From positions 372,001 through 436,000 of the forward strand of contig NZ_CABVQK010000001.1 of the NCBI RefSeq assembly GCF_902499335.1: a DNA stretch of 64,000 nt, read 5' to 3'. Position 1 is the stretch's first letter; the number at the start of each line of letters is the position of its first letter. The notes below the pieces were generated by a model. It had not been told where the DNA came from. It saw only the letters and a list, made by a program, of their open reading frames with translations, and did no database searches. Both the position numbers and the translations under genes were made by a program. Origin of the DNA: Burkholderia lata (lineage in GTDB: Bacteria > Pseudomonadota > Gammaproteobacteria > Burkholderiales > Burkholderiaceae). This document shows positions 35,190 to 44,284 of this stretch, in pieces.

Positions 35190-36419
35190 ATGAACATGAG
35201 TGAAATGGATTACCAGGTGATGGAACTGGCCAACGGCAAGCCGGTGAAGATGTGGACGCAAGGCGTGGCCGTTGAAGACGAAGCACGCGCGCAACTGCGC
35301 AACACCGCGCAGATGCCGTTCATCTTCAGCCACGTCGCGGTGATGCCGGACGTCCACCTCGGCAAGGGCTCGACGATCGGCAGCGTGATCCCGACGAAGG
35401 GCGCGATCATTCCGGCCGCGGTCGGCGTCGACATCGGCTGCGGGATGATGGCCGCGCGCACGACGCTGACGGCGTCCGACCTGCCGGATTCGCTCGCGGG
35501 CCTGCGCAGCGCGATCGAACGCGCGGTGCCGCACGGCCGCGCGCCGGGCCGCCGCGACCCGGGCGCGTGGGGCGACCGCACGCCGGCTGCCGTGACCGAA
35601 TCGTGGAAGTCGCTGCAGCCGGGCTTCCAGCGGATCGTCGACAAGTATCCGAAGCTGGAAAAGACGAACCACTACGCGCATCTCGGCACGCTCGGCACCG
35701 GCAACCACTTCATCGAAGTGTGCGTCGACGAAGCGGGCCACGTGTGGTTCATGCTGCATAGCGGCTCGCGCGGCGTCGGCAATGCGATCGGCAGCCTGTT
35801 CATCGAACTCGCGCAGGCCGACATGCGGCAGCACATCGCGAACCTGCCGGATCGCAACCTCGCGTATTTCACCGAGGGCAGCCGGCACTTCGACGATTAC
35901 GTCGAAGCGGTCGGCTGGGCGCAGGACTACGCGCGCCGCAACCGGCAGGCCATGATGGATGCGGTGATCGGCGCGGCGCGCAGCGTGATTACGAAGCCGT
36001 TCTCGGTCGACGAACACGCGGTGAACTGCCACCACAACTACGTGCAGCGTGAACGCCACTTCGGCGAAGACGTGCTCGTGACGCGCAAGGGCGCGGTGTC
36101 CGCGCAGAAGGGGCAGCTCGGGATCATTCCGGGCTCGATGGGGGCGAAGAGCTTCATCGTGCGCGGGCTCGGCAACCCGGAAAGCTTTTGCTCGTGCAGC
36201 CACGGTGCAGGCCGGACGATGAGCCGCACCGAAGCGAAGCGCCGCTTCACGGTCGACGACCAGGTGAAGGCGACCCAGGGCGTCGAATGCCGGAAGGACT
36301 CGGGCGTCGTCGACGAAATCCCGATGGCCTACAAGGACATCGACGCGGTGATGGCGGCCCAGCGCAGCCTCGTCGAAGTGGTGCATACGCTGCGCCAGGT
36401 GGTGTGCGTGAAAGGATAG
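35190..36419 (+). CDS. rtcB: RNA-splicing ligase RtcB
   Basis: The 409-residue protein is the GTP-dependent ligase that joins 2',3'-cyclic-phosphate or 3'-phosphate RNA ends to 5'-hydroxyl ends. The metal-site segment GVDIGCGM, NHFIEV, HSGSRGVG and SCSHGAGR are all present. H338 in the last is the residue that carries GMP (E. coli H337). The start at 35190 gives the E. coli length of 408-409; an upstream ATG at 35133, overlapping the slipin stop, would add 19 poorly conserved residues. Confidence 0.95.
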   Translation: MNMSEMDYQVMELANGKPVKMWTQGVAVEDEARAQLRNTAQMPFIFSHVAVMPDVHLGKGSTIGSVIPTKGAIIPAAVGVDIGCGMMAARTTLTASDLPDSLAGLRSAIERAVPHGRAPGRRDPGAWGDRTPAAVTESWKSLQPGFQRIVDKYPKLEKTNHYAHLGTLGTGNHFIEVCVDEAGHVWFMLHSGSRGVGNAIGSLFIELAQADMRQHIANLPDRNLAYFTEGSRHFDDYVEAVGWAQDYARRNRQAMMDAVIGAARSVITKPFSVDEHAVNCHHNYVQRERHFGEDVLVTRKGAVSAQKGQLGIIPGSMGAKSFIVRGLGNPESFCSCSHGAGRTMSRTEAKRRFTVDDQVKATQGVECRKDSGVVDEIPMAYKDIDAVMAAQRSLVEVVHTLRQVVCVKG

Positions 36420-36474
36420 CGCGGTGCGCGGCCGATGGCCGGCGGCCGCGCACAACGAAAGGGAAGCAACAACA

Positions 36475-37287
36475 ATGAAAACGGAAAAATTGACGGCCGT
36501 GCGCAGCGCGCACCCGGTCGCCCCGGCCGTGCGGGCGCGCGTGATGGCGGAGCTCGCGGAAGTCGAACGCCGCCACGACGTGAGCGTGCTGTTCGCCTGC
36601 GAATCGGGCAGCCGCGGCTGGGGGTTCGCATCGCCTGACAGCGACTACGACGTGCGCTTCGTGTATGCGCACCGGCGCGACTGGTACCTGAGCGTCGAAC
36701 CGCAACGCGACGTGATCGAGCGGCCGCTCGACGACGAGCTCGACGTCAGCGGCTGGGAGCTGCGCAAGGCGCTGCAATTGCTGCGCCGCTCGAACCCGAC
36801 GCTGCTCGAATGGCTCGACTCGCCCGTCGTGTATCGCGAAGACGCGCGCTGGGCGCCGCGGCTCAGGTCGCTGGCGTCGGCGTTCTTCTCGCCGATGCGG
36901 GGGCGTCATCACTACCTCGCAATGGCGAAGAAGAACTTCCGCGGCTATCTGCAAGGCGACACGGTGCGTTACAAGAAGTACCTGTACGTGTTGCGGCCGC
37001 TGCTCGCGGTGCGCTGGATCGACTCGGGGCTCGGGATGCCGCCGATGCGCTTCGCGGATCTCGTCGACGGCACCGTGCACGAGCCGGCGGTGCGCGCGGA
37101 GCTCGACGCGCTGCTCGCGCTGAAGATGAGCGCGAACGAAAGCGAATACGGGCCGCGCCGGCCGGCGATCCACGCGCTCGTCGAGACGATGCTCGCCGAT
37201 GCCGAACACGATCGCGAATACAAGCGGCCGTGGGGCGACGTGGCGATGCTCGACGCGTTCCTGCGCGACGTGGTCGACGGCCGATGA
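36475..37287 (+). CDS. Nucleotidyltransferase-fold protein of the RNA-repair operon
   Basis: The 270-residue protein has the pol-beta-type nucleotidyltransferase motif GSRGWG at 45-50 with DSDYD at 55-59, giving the two metal-binding acids. The C-terminal part is helical. It follows rtcB by 55 bp, and a terminator follows it, so it ends the operon. It may add or transfer nucleotides to RNA ends or modify a component of the system; this is inferred from context. Confidence 0.82.
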   Translation: MKTEKLTAVRSAHPVAPAVRARVMAELAEVERRHDVSVLFACESGSRGWGFASPDSDYDVRFVYAHRRDWYLSVEPQRDVIERPLDDELDVSGWELRKALQLLRRSNPTLLEWLDSPVVYREDARWAPRLRSLASAFFSPMRGRHHYLAMAKKNFRGYLQGDTVRYKKYLYVLRPLLAVRWIDSGLGMPPMRFADLVDGTVHEPAVRAELDALLALKMSANESEYGPRRPAIHALVETMLADAEHDREYKRPWGDVAMLDAFLRDVVDGR

Positions 37288-37297
37288 AAAGCGAACA

Positions 37298-37327
37298 GCG
37301 CGACGCCCTCGGGTGTCGCGCCGTTTT
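37298..37327 (+). terminator. Rho-independent terminator of the rtc operon
   Basis: A 10-bp stem (GCGCGACGCC/GGTGTCGCGC, one G-T pair) with loop CTCG is followed by CGTTTT. It starts 11 bp after the nucleotidyltransferase stop codon. Confidence 0.75.
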
Positions 37328-37545
37328 CGCATTCGCACTTGTCCGATCAATGCAGGCCAGCAATGCACGTGCCCGCACACAACGCGTCGCCGTCACGATC
37401 GCAGCCCATTGCGGCGGTATACTCGATGCCGTTCGGTAAAGCGCGTCGCCGCATGCGCCGCAGCCTTCGACCTGCTCCGCTTGCTGACGATGCGCTTGCC
37501 GTCCGACGTCTTCCGCCCGCCCATCCACAGTCGATACGAACCGTC

Positions 37546-38694
37546 ATGTCGCACCGCCTTTCGCTCGCCATCGCCACCCTCCTCGCCGTTTCCCCGATCG
37601 TTGCCCAGGCTCGCCCGCTCGCGCGGCCGCCGGTCGAACGCGATTTCAAGAACTGGTCGGTCGTCTGCGACAACGGCAACCGTTGCATTGCCGAAAGCCA
37701 CGCCGACGATATCGACGACGCACGCACCCGCGTCATCCTGCGCGTGACGCGCGATGCCGGCCCGGACGCGCAAGCATCGCTCGACATCTACGCGTCGGCG
37801 CCGCTGGACCTGCGCACCACGCGCGTGGACGGCCGCCCGTTCGATGCAATGGCGGCCCAATGGCATGCGTTCGGCGGCAAGCCGGACGATGACGAAGCAC
37901 ACCCGTTCCGGGTCCGGACCACAGATCCGGCAACGGTTGCCGCATGGCTCACCGCATCGCGCAATGCGCAACTGCTGAGCTTCGGCGATCCGGCGTCGGC
38001 ACAAACCGCTCGCACGCCGTTGACGGGATTGAGTGCCGCGCTGCTGCTGATCGACGACACGCAGGGCCGTGTCGGCACCGTCACGGCCCTGCTGCGCCCC
38101 GGCACGCGGCCCGCGTCGTCGGTGCCCGCAGCACCCGCGCTGCCACCCGCCGTCACGCCGGCACCGGCCGTCGCGAACCTGTCGGCCGCCGAGCAGCGCC
38201 CGCTCGTCGACGCGGTGCTCGCAAAGTTCGGCGACGACGTGAAGCAATGCGCGGCCGATGTCGAAGACGAAATGTCGGCAAGCGATCGCAAGAAGGCGTC
38301 GCGCGCCGTGGCGATCTCCGCCGACGAAGCGCTGGTCGCGATACCGTGCCAGACGAGCAGCATGTATAACCACACCGACCTGTGGTATCGCGTGCGACGC
38401 ACGGCACCGTTCGCACCGACGGCGATGAATTTCGGCGAGAACGCGAACGCGGGACTCGATTCAGCGTCGTTCGCGAACGAGCTGACCGAGGCCGGCTACG
38501 ACCGCACCAGCGCGACGCTGTCGAGCAAGGTCCGGCTGCGCAGTGCAGGCGATTGCGGCTCGACCGCATCGTGGATCTTCGACGGCCGGCGCTTCATGCT
38601 CTCCGACATCGCCACGCACGGCGCCTGCAACGGCCTGTTCGACGATCAATGGCCACGCCTGTATCGACGGGCCGATGCGGCGGGGAGCCGCTGA
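37546..38694 (+). CDS. DUF1176 secreted protein
   Basis: The 382-residue protein has a signal peptide (cleavage after AQA near residue 22) and the DUF1176 pattern: FKNWSVVCDNGNRCIAES near 34-51 and paired cysteines further on. The family is periplasmic and of unknown function. The ATG at 37546 begins the signal peptide. The next gene, also secreted, follows by 61 bp. Confidence 0.8.
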   Translation: MSHRLSLAIATLLAVSPIVAQARPLARPPVERDFKNWSVVCDNGNRCIAESHADDIDDARTRVILRVTRDAGPDAQASLDIYASAPLDLRTTRVDGRPFDAMAAQWHAFGGKPDDDEAHPFRVRTTDPATVAAWLTASRNAQLLSFGDPASAQTARTPLTGLSAALLLIDDTQGRVGTVTALLRPGTRPASSVPAAPALPPAVTPAPAVANLSAAEQRPLVDAVLAKFGDDVKQCAADVEDEMSASDRKKASRAVAISADEALVAIPCQTSSMYNHTDLWYRVRRTAPFAPTAMNFGENANAGLDSASFANELTEAGYDRTSATLSSKVRLRSAGDCGSTASWIFDGRRFMLSDIATHGACNGLFDDQWPRLYRRADAAGSR

Positions 38695-38755
38695 CGCGCG
38701 CATCGCACCGCAACACGCCGGCAGACATAACCCATAACAAACCGAGGGCCGCACC

Positions 38756-40051
38756 ATGTATCTCCCGTTCATCGACGCGTCGCGCAATGCGAGCGCGACG
38801 TGGCGCACGCGCGGCTGGCGCGGCGCGCTTGCGTTCGCGCTGATCGCCGTCACCACGTTCGCGTCGGCGCCCGTGCGTGCGGCAAGCGCCGACGATTCGG
38901 TCGAAATCCCGTTCTGGTCGCGTAACTGGACCGGCACGATCGGCAACCGGCATGTCGAAGTGTCGTTGTCGCGCGTGGCCGACACGGTATCGGGCTGGTA
39001 CTGCTACGCGCCCTGCACGTCCGACAAACGCTATCGGCTCGCATTGAAGGGAACGCTCGATGCACACGGCGCCACGCTGTCGGAACGCGACAGCGGCGCG
39101 AAAGCGAACGCCGATCGCGTGACGGGTACGTGGCATGCTGCATCCCTCGACAACGCCGTGACCGGCACGTGGGCGTCGCCGGACGGCAAGCGCACACTGC
39201 CCGTCTCGCTCGCACCGAAACAAGACGGCCGGCCGTTCCCTTATGAGATCCGTCTCGTCGCGGACAAGCTGCCGGACGACAGCGGTTCATGCAACGACCC
39301 GCCGCACGTCTCCGCGATCCGTCTGTACGATCGCGGCCGCCTCGTACAGACACTGCAGACGGATTCGCAAGGCACCTGCAGCCTGTCCACGCCCGATTTC
39401 GCCGACGTCAACTTCGACGGCTGGCCCGACCTGATGCTTGCGCAAGGGATGGGGGCGAGCCCAAACATTCCCTACCAGACGTGGATTTACGATCCGAAAA
39501 CGCGGCGCTTCGTCGATGCGCCGCAGGGGCTGCAGGGCATCACGTCGCCGGATTTCGATCCCCAGCACCGGATCATCTGGACGAGCTGGCGCGCGAGCTG
39601 CTGCGAGCATGGCGTGACAACCTACCGCTGGCAGGGCAACGACGTGAAGGAGGTCGACTCGGCCAGCAGCTACATGCTGCCGGTGCTCGACGGGAACACG
39701 CGCCGCTATTGCTACGTCGTGCCCGGCTACGGCGACGGTTACATCGAGTTTCCGCAGCGTATCGAGCAGACCGACACCGGGCTGCGTTCGACACTGGGCA
39801 ACCCGAAGGAGTGCGAGGCGAACGATTCGCCGTGGATGTCGCGCGTGTACATCGATATCTGGAAGCCGGGCGCACCCGGCCATGCGCCGACGCTGGTGCG
39901 CACCGAGAAGGTCACGTGGAAGCGCACGCAAACCCGCGCCGGCATGAAGTTCTGCCCCGATGTCCCGTTCTACGACAACGGCCGCATCCGCCGCATCGTG
40001 CTGCGCGACGATCCCGACCAGTGCGAAGAGAAGAATCCCGACAAGAACTAG
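38756..40051 (+). CDS. Secreted protein with an FG-GAP-like motif (XAC2610-like)
   Basis: The 431-residue protein has an N-terminal signal (hydrophobic run near 24-42, VRAASA cleavage) and a central DFADVNFDGWPDLMLAQG near 217-234. That is the calcium-loop-like FG-GAP pattern seen in XAC2610-type proteins. Many cysteines suggest disulfides. The function is unknown. It probably shares a transcript with the DUF1176 gene. Confidence 0.65.
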   Translation: MYLPFIDASRNASATWRTRGWRGALAFALIAVTTFASAPVRAASADDSVEIPFWSRNWTGTIGNRHVEVSLSRVADTVSGWYCYAPCTSDKRYRLALKGTLDAHGATLSERDSGAKANADRVTGTWHAASLDNAVTGTWASPDGKRTLPVSLAPKQDGRPFPYEIRLVADKLPDDSGSCNDPPHVSAIRLYDRGRLVQTLQTDSQGTCSLSTPDFADVNFDGWPDLMLAQGMGASPNIPYQTWIYDPKTRRFVDAPQGLQGITSPDFDPQHRIIWTSWRASCCEHGVTTYRWQGNDVKEVDSASSYMLPVLDGNTRRYCYVVPGYGDGYIEFPQRIEQTDTGLRSTLGNPKECEANDSPWMSRVYIDIWKPGAPGHAPTLVRTEKVTWKRTQTRAGMKFCPDVPFYDNGRIRRIVLRDDPDQCEEKNPDKN

Positions 40052-40098
40052 CGTGCGGTACGACCGCACGCACGTACCGCCATCACATTACGCACCGA

Positions 40099-40767
40099 CT
40101 ACGCGCCGACGATCGAAATCGAGAACCCGTCCCAGCCCTTCTGCCCGACCGTCTGCACGGCGGTCGTCGTGAGGTTCGGGGTGGCCGCGAGACGCGCGAA
40201 CCCGTCGCGTACGCCGACCACGTCGGGCTCGCGATTGTCAGGATCGGCCACACGCCCGCCGCGCACGACGTTGTCGACGACGATCACCGTGCCGGGCCGC
40301 GACAGCTTCAGCGCCGCGTCGAGATAGACCGGGTTGTTGTCCTTGTCCGCATCGATGAAGATGAAATCGAACGGCGCTTCACCCGCGTCGACGAGCCGCG
40401 CGAGGCTGTCCTTCGCGCTGCCGACCACCACCGTCACGACTTCCGCGAACCCCGCACGCGCGATGTTCCGCGTCGCGACCTTTGCATGCTCGGGGTTCAG
40501 TTCCAGTGTCACGAGCTTGCCGCCCGGCGGCAACGCGCGCGCGAGCCAGATCGTGCTGTAGCCGCCGAGCGTGCCGACCTCGAGGATCCGGCGTGCGCCG
40601 CGGATCGTCGCGAGCAGTTGCAGCAGCTTGCCCTGGTTCGGCGCGACGTTGATCGCGGGCAGCCCGGCCGCGTCGCTCGCCGCCAGCGCGGCGTCGAGCG
40701 CGTCGTCGGACGGCACGAGCGTCGCGGAAAAATACGCATCCACCTGGTTCCAATGATCCTGATTCAT
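40099..40767 (-). CDS. O-methyltransferase family 3 protein
   Basis: The 222-residue protein has the CCoAOMT/COMT-type layout: RILEVGTLGGYSTIWLARAL near 60-79 (SAM motif I), FIFIDADKDN near 134-143 and VIVVDNVVRGG near 161-171. It should methylate a catechol-like hydroxyl with a divalent metal. The substrate is unknown. It is divergent from metY. Confidence 0.87.
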   Translation of the reverse strand: MNQDHWNQVDAYFSATLVPSDDALDAALAASDAAGLPAINVAPNQGKLLQLLATIRGARRILEVGTLGGYSTIWLARALPPGGKLVTLELNPEHAKVATRNIARAGFAEVVTVVVGSAKDSLARLVDAGEAPFDFIFIDADKDNNPVYLDAALKLSRPGTVIVVDNVVRGGRVADPDNREPDVVGVRDGFARLAATPNLTTTAVQTVGQKGWDGFSISIVGA

Positions 40768-40899
40768 CGTGCACCCCTTGTTTGCGGAACAGGCATTTTA
40801 TGCGCCGCGCCGCCATAAGCAACAAACCATTCGTTCTAAGGGTAGCCGCGCACGTGCTCCTATAATCGCTCGACCACCACAACAACAGAAGGAGCACCC

Positions 40900-42195
40900 A
40901 TGACCGATCAGGCCGTATCGAACTGGCGTCTCGAAACCATCGCCGTGCACGGCGGTTATCGTCCCGACCCGACCACGCGCGCAGTCGCCGTACCGATCTA
41001 CCAGACCGTTGCGTACGCATTCGACGACACGCAGCACGGCGCCGATCTGTTCGACCTGAAGGTCCAGGGCAACATCTACACGCGGATCATGAACCCGACG
41101 ACGGACGTGCTCGAGCAGCGGATCGCCGCGCTCGAGGGCGGCATCGGCGCGCTGGCGCTTGCATCGGGGCAATCGGCCGTCACGTACGCGATCCAGACGA
41201 TCGCCGAAGCCGGCGACAACATCGTGTCCGCGAGTTCGCTGTACGGCGGCACCTACAACCTGTTCGCACATACGCTGCCGCAATACGGGATCACGACGCG
41301 CTTCGCCGATCCGCGCGAACCCGCATCGTTCGAGCCGCTGATCGACGCGCGCACGAAGGCGATCTTCGCGGAATCGGTCGGCAACCCGCTCGGCAACGTC
41401 ACCGACATCGCCGCGCTCGCGGAAGTCGCGCATCGCCACGGCATCCCGCTGATCGTCGACAACACGGTGCCGTCGCCGTACCTGCTGCGCCCGTTCGAGC
41501 ACGGCGCGGATATCGTCGTGCATTCGCTGACGAAGTATCTCGGCGGGCACGGCACGAGCCTCGGCGGCGCGATCGTCGATTCGGGCAAGTTCCCGTGGGC
41601 CGAGCATGCGGACCGCTTCAAGCGGCTGAACGAGCCCGACGTCAGCTATCACGGCGTCGTCTACACGGAAGCGTTCGGGCCGGCCGCCTATATCGGTCGC
41701 GCGCGCGTGGTGCCGCTGCGCAACATGGGCGCGGCGATCTCGCCGTTCAATGCGTTCCAGATCCTGCAGGGCATTGAAACACTGGCGCTGCGCGTCGAGC
41801 GGATCAGCGACAACGCGCTGAAGATCGCGCAGCATCTCGCGCGCCACGAAAACGTCGAATGGGTGAACTACGCGGGCCTGCCCGATCACCCCGACCATCC
41901 GCTCGTCGCGCGCTACCTGTCGGGTCGCGCGCCGGGCATCCTGACGTTCGGCGTGAAGGGCGGCCGCGACGGCGGTGCGAAATTCCAGGACGCGCTGAAG
42001 CTGTTCACGCGGCTCGTCAACATCGGCGACACGAAATCGCTCGCGACGCACCCGGCATCGACGACGCACCGGCAACTGTCGCCGGCCGAACTCGCGAAGG
42101 CCGGCGTGAAGGAAGAAACGGTGCGGCTGTCGATCGGCATCGAGCATATCGACGACCTGCTCGCCGATCTCGACCAGGCGCTCGCGCAGCTTTGA
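40900..42195 (+). CDS. metY: O-acetylhomoserine sulfhydrylase
   Basis: The 431-residue protein is a Cys/Met-metabolism PLP enzyme: HGGYRPDPTTRAVAVPIYQT near 12-31, YTRIMNPTTDVLEQRIAALE near 60-80, and the PLP lysine in HSLTKYLGGHG. The length and wording fit the long MetY class, which makes homocysteine from O-acetylhomoserine and sulfide. GGAGCACCC precedes the ATG at 40900. A hairpin follows at 42203-42228. Confidence 0.9.
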   Translation: MTDQAVSNWRLETIAVHGGYRPDPTTRAVAVPIYQTVAYAFDDTQHGADLFDLKVQGNIYTRIMNPTTDVLEQRIAALEGGIGALALASGQSAVTYAIQTIAEAGDNIVSASSLYGGTYNLFAHTLPQYGITTRFADPREPASFEPLIDARTKAIFAESVGNPLGNVTDIAALAEVAHRHGIPLIVDNTVPSPYLLRPFEHGADIVVHSLTKYLGGHGTSLGGAIVDSGKFPWAEHADRFKRLNEPDVSYHGVVYTEAFGPAAYIGRARVVPLRNMGAAISPFNAFQILQGIETLALRVERISDNALKIAQHLARHENVEWVNYAGLPDHPDHPLVARYLSGRAPGILTFGVKGGRDGGAKFQDALKLFTRLVNIGDTKSLATHPASTTHRQLSPAELAKAGVKEETVRLSIGIEHIDDLLADLDQALAQL

Positions 42196-42202
42196 CCGGC
42201 AC

Positions 42203-42228
42203 GGGCGCGCCGGCTTGCCGGTGCGCCC
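42203..42228 (+). terminator. Possible metY terminator hairpin
   Basis: The 12-base arms GGGCGCGCCGGC/GCCGGTGCGCCC pair almost fully (one G-T pair). There is no T run. It lies 7 bp after the metY stop codon and 14 bp before the MerR-type promoter. Confidence 0.5.
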
Positions 42229-42241
42229 TGCATCGAATGTG

Positions 42242-42272
42242 TTGACCTTGAAGCGGCTTCAAGGTGTTCAAT
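42242..42272 (+). promoter_or_regulatory. MerR-type metal-responsive promoter
   Basis: TTGACC (-35) and TTCAAT (-10) are separated by 19 bp, the over-long spacing seen at MerR-family promoters. The spacer contains a perfect dyad, ACCTTGAAG-CGG-CTTCAAGGT (42245-42265). It lies 109 bp upstream of the ZIP-type transporter start. No merR-type gene lies in the window. Confidence 0.65.
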
Positions 42273-42381
42273 CCCCGGTTGATGCCGGGGCAACGCCCGG
42301 CGTGTACGAACCAACCGTACCATGCCGCCGGGCAGCCAGACGCTGAGCCCGCCGCGGTACGCCAACCGTCCGAGAGGCCTC

Positions 42382-43107
42382 ATGACACCGACCGCGAAGC
42401 TTGCGCTGCTTACGTTACCGCCCGTGCTGGCGGCTTGTTTCGGCGCCCTCGCGGCCGCCTGGCGCGCACCCGGCCCGAAAACGTCCAGCGTCATCCAGCA
42501 TTTCACCGGCGGCATCGTGTTCGCGGCAGCGGCGCTCGAACTGCTGCCGCAGGACCGCGCGCATGCGCTGTTTCCGGTCGTCGTCGGCTTCGTGCTCGGC
42601 ATCGCGCTGATGCTCGCGATCCGTGCGCTGTCGGGTGCGATCGAGACGCGCTTCGAGGAAGCGCGGCTGCCCGTGAGCCTGATCATCGTCACCGCAATCG
42701 ACCTCGTCATCGACGGCCTCGTGCTCGGCATCGCGTTCTCCGCGAGCGACGAAAGCGGCATCATCCTGACCGTCGCGCTGACGCTCGAGGTGCTGTTCCT
42801 CGCGCTGTCGGTCAGCGCGGCGCTGGCGGCCGCCGGCATCGGCCGCCTGCTATCGATCGTCGTGCCGGTCGGGCTCGCGGCGCTGCTGAGCCTCGCGGCC
42901 GTGGCCGGCAACGCGGTGTTCGCCGGACTTCCGCCCAATATCTACGCGGCGCTGCTCGGACTGGGCACCGTCGCGCTGCTGTACCTCGTCACCGAAGAAC
43001 TGCTGGTCGAAGCGCACGAGGTACCCGAAACGCCGTTCGCGACGGCCGCGTTCTTCATCGGCTTCATCGTGTTCTTCCTGATCGAAGGATCGGTGAAGGC
43101 CGGATAA
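42382..43107 (+). CDS. ZIP-like metal transporter family protein
   Basis: The 241-residue membrane protein has about eight hydrophobic segments. HFTGGIVFAAAALELLP (near 39-55) and IDLVIDGLVLGIAF (near 111-124) match the metal-site helices of ZIP-type transporters, though the usual histidines are partly replaced by D residues. GAGAGG precedes the ATG at 42382; an ATG at 42322 is the alternative. Metal uptake or export is inferred; the MerR-type promoter upstream supports a metal link. Confidence 0.75.
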   Translation: MTPTAKLALLTLPPVLAACFGALAAAWRAPGPKTSSVIQHFTGGIVFAAAALELLPQDRAHALFPVVVGFVLGIALMLAIRALSGAIETRFEEARLPVSLIIVTAIDLVIDGLVLGIAFSASDESGIILTVALTLEVLFLALSVSAALAAAGIGRLLSIVVPVGLAALLSLAAVAGNAVFAGLPPNIYAALLGLGTVALLYLVTEELLVEAHEVPETPFATAAFFIGFIVFFLIEGSVKAG

Positions 43108-43123
43108 GCCAGGCGCACACCGG

Positions 43124-43627
43124 CTACCACGTGGTCGCGCCGGTTGGATACGTATCGACGATGCGCGTGCCGTTGGCGGGCGTCACGCCTTCGTTGCGCA
43201 GCGCGGCCCACAGATCGATCGCATGTTCGCGCGACTTGCGGCTGCCGTCGTCGGTCAGCACGTTCAGCGCGATCACTTCATCACCTGTCGTCAGTTGCAG
43301 TTGCTCCTTCAGCTTGCGTGACTGATACGACGCGGTGCGGATGTCGCCGAGCAGGATCCGCTTCTCCGCGACATTCGATCCGCCGCCTGCATCGGCCGGC
43401 ACGAGCGTCAGCCGGCCGTTGTCGACCTCGCATTGCCCTTGCGTGAACGTCGCGCTCCACGCGCCTGCCGGCACGGCCGCGAACTCGCAGCGCATCCGCT
43501 CGTTCGCACGCCGGCCGACATCATGCGCCGACGCGTGCGACAGCGCACGTTCCGGCCAGCCGGCCGCCATCGCGGCCGTCGACATCAGGCACGCCGCGAG
43601 CACGATTCCTTTCGCGAAATGACGCAT
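43124..43627 (-). CDS. Secreted protein of unknown function
   Basis: The 167-residue protein has a signal peptide (MRHFAKGIVLAACLMSTAAM, cleavage near AMA). The mature part has two cysteines and no motif that I recognise. It converges with the ZIP gene and lies downstream of a DUF4148 gene on the same strand (65 bp), so the two may be cotranscribed. Confidence 0.7.
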   Translation of the reverse strand: MRHFAKGIVLAACLMSTAAMAAGWPERALSHASAHDVGRRANERMRCEFAAVPAGAWSATFTQGQCEVDNGRLTLVPADAGGGSNVAEKRILLGDIRTASYQSRKLKEQLQLTTGDEVIALNVLTDDGSRKSREHAIDLWAALRNEGVTPANGTRIVDTYPTGATTW

Positions 43628-43692
43628 GGCACTCTCCTCTTCGTGTGGGTTGCAGCCGACGGGCAGCGCGCCGGTCGGCCGCGAATGAACGA

Positions 43693-43968
43693 TCAACGAA
43701 CCGTAAAACGGTTGTCGTGCGCATCGACCAGCGGCGCCGCCTCGTCGCGATGCACCGTCGCGCGATGGATCTCCTGGTTGCGTGCGACGGTGGCCGGGCT
43801 CGCCGGGTAGTCGTGATTCGGGCTCGGGATCACGCCGTCGTGGCGCGCACGCACCAGTTCCTGACGGACTTCCTGCCGGGTCTTCTGCTGCGCGGCCACC
43901 GCTTGCGAGAAGGCCGCAATCGACAGTGCGGCAGCGGCGATGACAATCATCGGTCGCGGAATGTTCAT
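43693..43968 (-). CDS. DUF4148 periplasmic protein
   Basis: The 91-residue protein has a signal peptide (cleaved near AVAAQ) and the DUF4148 core TRQEVRQELVRARHDGVIPS near 30-49. These small periplasmic proteins are abundant in Burkholderia and their role is unknown. AAGGAGCGAAC precedes the ATG at 43968. An ATGACG-type dyad lies 80 bp upstream (44048-44061). A paralogue is at 46193-46477. Confidence 0.85.
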   Translation of the reverse strand: MNIPRPMIVIAAAALSIAAFSQAVAAQQKTRQEVRQELVRARHDGVIPSPNHDYPASPATVARNQEIHRATVHRDEAAPLVDAHDNRFTVR

Positions 43969-44047
43969 GCTGTTCGCTCCTTGCTGGTAATCCGTGACAG
44001 GAGCCTTCACTTTGATCCGGCGGCGGTGCGGAATCGTGATCGCAGCA

Positions 44048-44138
44048 TGACGGTTTCGTCACCGCCGCAACATGCCCTGCATCGCACTGCGAATGAAAAA
44101 TCGTCCTGGGCGTCTGCGCCCATGACGCGGCGATGACA
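44048..44138. promoter_or_regulatory. ATGACG-type boxes between the DUF4148 gene and the porin gene
   Basis: TGACG-GTTT-CGTCA forms a perfect dyad at 44048-44061. ATGACG at 44122-44127 and ATGACA at 44133-44138 form a direct repeat of 11-bp period. Similar boxes lie upstream of the second DUF4148 gene and of czcC. The spacing fits OmpR-type response regulators, and IrlR encoded nearby is the likely binder. Confidence 0.5.
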
Positions 44139-44284
44139 TTTTTCTCATTTGTCCCTCACCTTCACGATCCGAACGCTTTCCAGAATCGGCAGCGCGATTG
44201 CGATATTCCGCGCCCGCCAGCACAACGCGCGGCGCGGAATCGACCAATGCACGAAACGATCATCTTGAACCTCAGGGGCACACC

